This document shows positions 57,786 through 64,000 of a DNA stretch of 64,000 nucleotides, in pieces (the stretch's first letter is position 1; each line of letters begins with the position of its first letter). The notes below the pieces were generated by a model. That model worked only from the letters and a program-made list of their open reading frames with translations. It was not told where the DNA came from and searched no databases. A program made the position numbers and the translations under genes. The DNA is taken from positions 1,540,001-1,604,000 of the forward strand of contig NC_016478.1 of NCBI RefSeq assembly GCF_000226095.1. The letters are read 5' to 3'. Source of the DNA: Thermothelomyces thermophilus ATCC 42464. Taxonomy: Eukaryota; Ascomycota; Sordariomycetes; Sordariales; Chaetomiaceae.

Positions 57786-60027
57786 ATGAATCCTGCTCCG
57801 AGCAAAAAAAAGGCGCCACCCCGACGAGACAGTCGGGTCATCATCCACTTTGTACAGCCCCCCTCAACATCTACCCTGCGCAGTCCAAACACTGCCTGCT
57901 ATGCCTTGGTCCACATGACCACGACGGGAAACAGAGTTGGTCTGACACCGTGAGCTGTTGCTCTCGAATTCTTCTTGTTCACAGGATCTCGACTGTTTCT
58001 ATGCCCAGGCACGTAGCCCCACCCGCTGCATTGACCGATCCCCTGGGAGTGAGAAGAAAGAGGGAAAAAAAAAGAAAAAAAAACAAGAAACAAGAAAAAA
58101 ATAGCAAAATAGAAACGCCACCGCTTACACACGCAGCCAGTGCGTCGAGAATCAGCAGCCGTCGCTCAAGTCCCGGCCCCTCGGCATCAAGCAGAAAGGC
58201 ATCCTCGCCACCTGCAACTACGTGGCCCGCCGCCATGGCGTCAGGAAGCTGATGCCCATCGCTCAGGCCAAGAAGGTCTGCCCGGACCTGGTCCTGGCCG
58301 ACGGCGAGGACCTGTCGCCCTTCCGCGACGTGTCCAAGCGCCTCTATGCCCTGCTCCGGTCCTACTCGTGGAACGGCAAGGTAGAGCGTCTGGGCCTGGA
58401 CGAGATGTTCCTCGACGTCACCGACATGGTCTCGTACAACCTCGAGCTCCTCAACCGGAACGCCCTGCCGCAGTCCTATTTCTGTCTCTCCCGCTCCGAC
58501 CCCGAGGTAGGCTTTGAGTACGATGCCACGTCGTTTGCCGGGTGTGTCCACGGTAACCGTAGTAGTAGTAGTAGTAGTGGTGGTGGTGGTGGTGGTGGTG
58601 TTGATGGTGATGACGCCATCCAGCCTCAGGAGAGCGTTCTGTACATGCGCCTACTGGTGGCCTCCCACCTTGCCTTCTATCTCCGGATGAAGATCGAGGA
58701 GCAGGGATACACCACCGCCTGCGGGATATCGACCAGCAAGCTGCTCGCTAAGCTGGTCGGCAACAGGAATAAGCCGCGGAATCAGACGACCCTCCTAGCC
58801 CTGTGCCAAGAGGACGTCCAGTCCTTCATGGACGAGCACAGCCTCCGCAAGGTCCCCGGGATAGGCGGCAGGATTACCCGCCTGCTGGAAGGCTTCGTCC
58901 TCGGCAGGGAACCGGACCCCGACACCCATACGATGGAGTGTTCCACCACCGTCGGCCAGGTGCGTACCCACCCCGGCATCTCACCCTCGAGCCTGTCCCG
59001 CCTCCTATCCGGCCGGGGCTTGGAGAAAAACGTGGGCCCCAAGGTCTGGGCCCTGCTCCACGGCGTAGACGACAGCGAAGTGCAACCGGCGCGCGACATC
59101 CCCACCCAGATCAGCATCGAGGACACCTACCGCGGCCTCAGTAGCCTGTCCGAGATCCGCCGCGCCCTGCTGGCCGTCACCGTCTCCCTCGTCCGGCGCA
59201 TGCACGCCGACCTCCTCGAGGGGGAGGACGAAGACGTTGATGACGGCGACCACGACGACGACGACAACAAGCCCCCGGACCGCGCCGCCGCGACTGCGAC
59301 GCCGTCATCCCGTCGTCGCAGGTGGCTCGCCCGTCCCCGGACCCTCCGCCTCACCACGCGGCCCTACACCGCCCCGCAAGACGAGAAGCCCTACAACTGG
59401 GGCCGCGCCTCCCGCAGCTGCCCCCTCCCCTCGTTCGTCTTCAACACGAGCCTGCCGCGCGAGGAGCGGGCGGCGAGGCTCGTGAACGAGACGCTGCTCC
59501 CGCTCTTCCATAAGCTGAACCCTCCATCCCCTCCTCTTCCTCCTCCTCCCACGGCGGTAGCCCGCGCCGGCACCGGCCCCTCCGCCCCGGGACCACCGGA
59601 GCCCGGAGGTTGGAACATCGGCCTGCTCAACGTCTGCGTGACCAACATGTCCGCCGGCGCCGTCGACGGCGGTGGCGGCGACATCAGTCAGCTGTTTCGG
59701 CGGCAGCAGGGGGGGTTGCCGTCAAGGGAATCTCCGCCCCGCGGGCCGCCGCCGCCGGGTGCGGGACACACTGTTGGTGGTAACGGTTCTCTGGAAGAAG
59801 AGCTCACGATGGAGGAGGGTGGCGACGGGGAGTCGGCCGTCGCGCCGCGGGAATGGAACGACTTCGGCGGTGACAAGGTGGTGGTGGAGGAGGAGGACGA
59901 GGACATGTGGGATAGCGACGAAGATACCCCCCACGAAGACTCGGCGCTGTGTCCGCTCTGCGACCGGCTGCTGCCCCGCTTCGCCATGTCCGCCCACGAG
60001 CGGTATCACAGCTTGGGCGACGCTTGA
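57786..60027 (+). CDS. Y-family translesion DNA polymerase (iota type) with C-terminal zinc finger
   Basis: A low-fidelity polymerase that copies past damaged bases. Exons are 57,786-57,851, 57,985-58,008 and 58,141-60,027, giving 658 residues. The N-terminus (SRVIIHF) joins DLDCFYAQ, carrying the first metal-binding Asp23, and then CVENQQPSLKSRPLGIKQKG. The catalytic pair is in VERLGLDEMFLDV (Asp117, Glu118). Downstream are the ACGISTSKLLAKLVGNRNKP palm signature, the HhH-type LRKVPGIGGRI, and a little-finger domain beginning near YRGLSSLSEIRRALL. KQKGILATCNYVARRHGV fits the iota subgroup better than eta or kappa, from memory of the family. A disordered acidic region leads to a C2H2 finger at the very end (Cys634, Cys637, His649, His653) resembling a ubiquitin-binding UBZ. 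Exon 2 is only 24 nt, and the intron after it needs a GC-AG boundary (GCACGT ... GCCAG). The insert RSSSSSSGGGGGGG is a trinucleotide repeat product. Confidence 0.9.
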
Positions 60028-61125
60028 GAGAGAGAGAGAGGAGAGGGGGGGGGAGAAACCGTGTGTGTATGTGTGTGAGAATATAGATATGGATGTTGGG
60101 GAAAGGAAAAAAAAAACACCCAGACACGATCTACCATAAGAGAGCCCATCCATAAGTCACAGAATATGTATGCATGTGCTTGCGTAGGTATGTGTACTAA
60201 GTGCAGCATGCCGTACATGCCAGTCATAACGCGTGGCCTGATGAAGAAGAGCGTGTACAGCAAGCGGCAATGTACATACCTTGTGGACGTACATACATAC
60301 CTAGGTACATGCCGACTATACTGCATGTAATCCGAACTTGTTATCCTTGAGGAAGTCATCGTAATGGGAACGCGTCACCCCGTGGCGTGAGAGCCCTTTC
60401 TCGCCCCTCTCGCCGGCACCGGGATCTCATCCGGCGCCTCTCTCCTCGCATTTCATGACTCACCGTTACTTTTCGTGCATCATCATACCGTGGAGAGTAG
60501 CTCATCGGTTGCAGTTTGCGGCGTCGAGCGGACCTGACTGATGTTTTGGAGGATCCTGCCTCTTCTTCTCTCTCAAATGATCTGGCTCGGAGAGAGACTT
60601 GGACCGAGCAACACACTTTCGGAACGCAGATGAATGCTTTGAACTTAGGAGGATTGCAAGCATAGGTGGGAATGGCTGAAGATGAGAAAACGAAAAAAAC
60701 TTGGGAGTGCTTGAAGGTAACAGGAACAGGAGCCATCAGCAAGTGGAGAGCAGCTTTCCCCTACTCTCCTTGTCTATTGTGTTCTAAAACAATGCACCAA
60801 GAAAAAAAAACGGAGAAAAAGATGCAAGTATTAAAAATATTTAGTTCGGGCACCGATGTTTCGTTCTTCTTCTTCGCCCGATGTTGAGCCCTCAACGCCT
60901 GCGCCCTCGGGAAGTTCAGATATCGCCTCCCGGATGTTCTCCCCAATGCAAATGCAAGAACCCGGCCCTCGAGGGGCCAATTTCATAACAGCCGTAATCA
61001 TGCTTTCGTATATATCTGACACTCGCCCGTCCGCGGCCCCTCCCTCCCTTCGACTTCGCTGTGGGTATCCAAGTTATAGACTGATCCTCCGAAAAGGGGA
61101 AAAAAAATACAGAAAGCTCTTTGTT
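60028..61125. other. Convergent intergenic region
   Basis: About 1.1 kb of 3' flanks from the polymerase and the bHLH genes. It contains GA-rich and GT-rich runs at 60,026-60,080 and GTACATAC words at about 60,270-60,310. No gene is seen. Confidence 0.55.
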
Positions 61126-62607
61126 TTAGGCAGCGGCAGCAGACGCAGAAGGAGCAGTAGAGCCGCTCGCCTGGCCGAAGGTAAAGGCCATCATGTTCTC
61201 GAGCGTCTGGTTGCCCCTGTGCAACTCTTCTATCCAGTCGGCCACGAGGTTCAGCGAGACCGACTTGCTCGGGGCGGCGCCGTTCATGAGCCCCGGGACG
61301 ATGGCCATGAGGTGGTCGTAGCCGCGCCCGATAAAGTCGCGCCGGCGCCGCTCGCTGCCGACGTGGTTCTGGCGTCGCTGCTCGGGCGTGAGCGTCGTGC
61401 GCGGGGACTTCTTGCGCCCGGCACCACTCTTGCCCGTCCCCGATTTTCGCTGCCTCTTCGTTTGTGTGGGATCTGATGGTGTCCCGTTGGATTCGGAGGC
61501 GGAGGCGGCGGAGGGTTTGTCGCCGTTTTGTGGTGGCGCTGTTCCTGACGGTGGCGCTGGTGGTGGTGAAGCTGCGCTCGGTCGTTTTCGCTGGGTTAAT
61601 GGCGGGGCTGTAGGGCTGACGGGCGTGGGCATCGCCTGCTCCGCATCCACGGGGGCTTCCCCCATCTTGCTCGTCCTCCTTCGCCTTGTTGGCGGTTCGT
61701 CCGGCGGCGGCGGGTTGTGCGACACCGTCCTTCGGACCGGAACGACCACCGAATTCCGTGATGCCTCATTCGACGAGTATTGTGCCCCCCACGAGGTGGG
61801 ACTAGCAGCTCTCGTGGGGGCAGCGCTGTGGCTCGGCTCTAGGCAGCGGAGATGCGCCAGCTGCTCCGCTGTGATGGCCTCTGTGGTCTCCTTCGCTGAT
61901 GGGGGCACAAAGCTCGTGTCGGTGAAATTCGGATCTGACCCGTATTGGACGTCGACGGATAATGTTCGTGGCGCATTAGATGTCCGACGCGCCATCGACA
62001 TTTGAGCCTGCGTGCCGTAGCGGCCGTTGCCGAGTGTGAACGGGTCGGGTTGGGAGGAAACCATGGTTTGCGAGGCAGTTGTCAGCGAGTGTGAAACTTC
62101 AGGGTACAAGCCGAAGGGCATGCTGCCGCGGCCTACGAGAGTAGCGGCGGCGGCGACGGCGTCGGGGGTATGCAGGGAATCGTAGTAACTCTGGGTCTGC
62201 TCTGATTGCTGGGATTGCTGGAACTGCTGGAATGCCGACCCATTCTGGGACTGGTAGTTATCGGGGAAACCAGGCGTTGTCGAGGCGGCGATGCCGAGAT
62301 CCGTCGACGGCGAAAAGTCGAACATGCCAAAGGCCTCCGAGAGCAACGCATTGTCCGGATCTCCAAACCTCACGACGTGCCCAACGACGTCGGCCGGCTT
62401 CATCCAATCCTGGGTGCAAAGGCCGCCCAGCGCTTGCGCGGCAAGAGGGGTTCCATTGCTGGCCGAGGCGACGGAGCCGAAGAAAGAATTTAGGTATCGC
62501 TGCTCGTAATCGTCGAGGAGTTCGGCACCGGGCACGCCCGGGGAATCTTCGCGGTCGGCCTCTTGATATGGTTGTTGGTATGATTGCTGGCTCGCTGCTT
62601 GATTCAT
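61126..62607 (-). CDS. bHLH transcription factor
   Basis: One uninterrupted frame of 493 residues from the ATG at 62,607 to the stop at 61,126. A Gln-rich N-terminus (QQSYQQPYQ; FQQFQQSQQSEQTQ) precedes a long disordered Ser/Pro/Thr region with basic patches (TRRRRTSK; TKRQRKSGTG). The bHLH domain lies at about residues 406-471. Its basic region is LTPEQRRQNHVGSERRRRDF, with His415, Glu419 and Arg423 at the positions that read E-box CANNTG/CACGTG. Helix 1 is IGRGYDHLMAIVPG, the loop NGAAPSKS, and helix 2 VSLNLVADWIEELHRGNQTL. The short tail has no leucine zipper. This looks like the fungal Ino4-type or related single-bHLH regulators, but the target pathway cannot be read from the sequence. 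Confidence 0.9.
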   Translation of the reverse strand: MNQAASQQSYQQPYQEADREDSPGVPGAELLDDYEQRYLNSFFGSVASASNGTPLAAQALGGLCTQDWMKPADVVGHVVRFGDPDNALLSEAFGMFDFSPSTDLGIAASTTPGFPDNYQSQNGSAFQQFQQSQQSEQTQSYYDSLHTPDAVAAAATLVGRGSMPFGLYPEVSHSLTTASQTMVSSQPDPFTLGNGRYGTQAQMSMARRTSNAPRTLSVDVQYGSDPNFTDTSFVPPSAKETTEAITAEQLAHLRCLEPSHSAAPTRAASPTSWGAQYSSNEASRNSVVVPVRRTVSHNPPPPDEPPTRRRRTSKMGEAPVDAEQAMPTPVSPTAPPLTQRKRPSAASPPPAPPSGTAPPQNGDKPSAASASESNGTPSDPTQTKRQRKSGTGKSGAGRKKSPRTTLTPEQRRQNHVGSERRRRDFIGRGYDHLMAIVPGLMNGAAPSKSVSLNLVADWIEELHRGNQTLENMMAFTFGQASGSTAPSASAAAA

Positions 62608-64000
62608 CTTGGCAGACCGCGAACTGCAGCTCCCAGGTTTCGATCGTCTGTGCGGGCACCAGGAACGAAGCCTACGGCCGCGTTTGTTGGGAGACGTATT
62701 CGGAAGAAGAGAAAAATCAGAGCAAAAGACGGTGTCGTGGGATGTCGAGATTGAAGAAAACGGACACGAACGGCAACTTGACGGGAAGAAAGGCTTGTGT
62801 CTCTGGGGGTTCTGGAGTTTGGAGATGGGATTGACAGGGGCCGGGGTTGGAATCCCCGACCTTTAACGAATTGTGCGGGGTGAAAAGGCGCCCAGGCTGT
62901 TTCCAAGTGTCCGGGGACAGGAAGTGACCGAGCTACCTATTTAAAGGAACCACACAGTCCTTCCAATAATTGCCCCCGATGCTTTCCTTGCAGCTACAGA
63001 TGGTGAGACAGACCGAGCTGCGTGTTAAGGAGTATTATTGTTATTAGAAGGCATAGCTCTGCAGTGGCATGCGGGCTGCGGGCGTGGTGCAGAACTGCTC
63101 GACGTGTAGTTATATGGATACCTTCCTTCACGTTTACACTACAAACCTGTATGTAACGGAATGGTAAGGTCGGCGCTTGTGTGCTGTACCATTGGAAACT
63201 TTTGTTTCTCCGCGATCCGAATGCGGGCTATTAGCCTGGCCTTTTGCAAACCAACTGGCTTGATGAATCGCGAATCGCGAATTCTTGCTGCATAATGTTT
63301 TTTGCTAGGCGACCTATCCATAGTTGAGCTTTGCTACTCCGTATTGCGACTTGTCTGGGGTAAGTGGGTGTATATGCATCTAACGTAGACTATTCTTTCC
63401 CTCCAAGGGTAGCTATCGTTCTATCAGAGTATCACATGCTCTTTCCTGCTGAGGGCCCCCGCAGTCGACCACGAGCTGCCCCGCCAAGACGGCATGGACG
63501 AACAGGGTGATGCCGATATTCGTCGTCATGCGGCTGATTGGCCCTTTTGCTCTTGATTTTGGCGTCCGATTTTGTTACGTGAGCCTGTGTTCCCACGTCA
63601 GGAGGATCGCTAGCAGAAATCCTCTAGATACCAAGGAATAGCGTCTCGTAGCTGTCTATATTCCCCTTTCATAGTCTTTTCATTAGACATCAATTGGCCA
63701 TTTTTAGTTTGACCATTCGGTGTTGCGAGCGCAAATCTCCTGGCCATTGCGCCGAATGTGGGAAGATTGTTACCGACGTGGGTCTTGAATATTAACGGTC
63801 TGTCTGTTGTGCTGGCGATTCCTGGGCTGCCCGGTGCCGCGGGTTGCAGCTCCCATATTTTAGAATATACCGGTTAGATACACACAGCAGGTCGGTCGGT
63901 GGGAGGGACACTTGTATGGGGTATCGGGGCGAGTGGTGATGGGACCATGAGCTGAGGCGCCACACCATTCCTCCCCCCCGCCCTTTCACGCATGTTACGA
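62608..64000. promoter_or_regulatory. Upstream region of the bHLH gene, no gene seen to window end
   Basis: About 1.4 kb. The left part is the promoter and leader of the bHLH gene. The remainder has short frames only, a CTCCGTATT word at about 63,337, and nothing recognisable up to base 64,000. A neighbouring gene could begin just outside the window. Confidence 0.5.

Overview
The window is nuclear DNA of a filamentous ascomycete, most likely a member of the Sordariales (Chaetomiaceae/Neurospora type). The reasons are short introns of about 50-145 bp with GTRNGT-like donors and CTNAC branch points, GC-rich third codon positions, fungus-specific gene architectures, an AT-rich mutated DNA transposon that looks RIP-damaged, and a gpd-1 / hda-1 neighbourhood that, as I recall, also occurs in Neurospora crassa. 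Genes are spaced as in a typical gene-rich fungal chromosome arm, with several 1-2.5 kb gaps.

Layout, left to right. 0-9 kb: 3' end of glyceraldehyde-3-phosphate dehydrogenase (+), an Arg/Ser/Asp-rich nuclear-type protein locus with an unresolved exon structure (-), and a class II histone deacetylase HDA-1 with an Arb2 domain (-). 9-13.3 kb: a gene-free stretch holding an intact-ended but mutated Tc1/mariner transposon (10,027-11,416). 13.3-22.2 kb: ribosome biogenesis factor BRX1 (-), a Rab11/Ypt3 GTPase (-) and a 1503-residue chromodomain protein (+). 22.9-26.7 kb: a DJ-1/PfpI-like protein with a signal peptide (-), a 49-bp-arm perfect palindrome, and the urease nickel chaperone UreG (+). 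26.9-36 kb: a housekeeping block with TSR1 (-) and UTP7 (+) sharing a 378-bp divergent promoter, peptidyl-tRNA hydrolase PTH2 (-) and tri-snRNP protein SNU66/SART1 (-). 36-44 kb: secreted glucoamylase GH15-CBM20 (+), a nicotinamide-riboside-kinase-like protein (-) and a 70-residue membrane protein (-). 44-48 kb: a Mug190-like SMP/C2 lipid-transfer protein (-). 49.6-52.9 kb: a PNP_UDP-NACHT-ankyrin NLR-like receptor (+) with near-identical ankyrin repeats. 53.6-62.6 kb: a disordered 619-residue protein (-), a Y-family DNA polymerase of the iota type with a C-terminal zinc finger (+), and a bHLH transcription factor (-).

Three functional themes recur: ribosome and RNA machinery (BRX1, TSR1, UTP7, SNU66, perhaps the SR-rich protein), silent chromatin (HDA-1 and the chromodomain protein 8.6 kb apart), and accessory functions (the NLR, glucoamylase, transposon, palindrome). 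Nothing resembles a secondary-metabolite cluster, CRISPR array or viral insert, and no convincing tRNA or rRNA gene was found. Splice sites were placed by eye from reading-frame continuity, consensus sites and family alignment from memory; no search was run.
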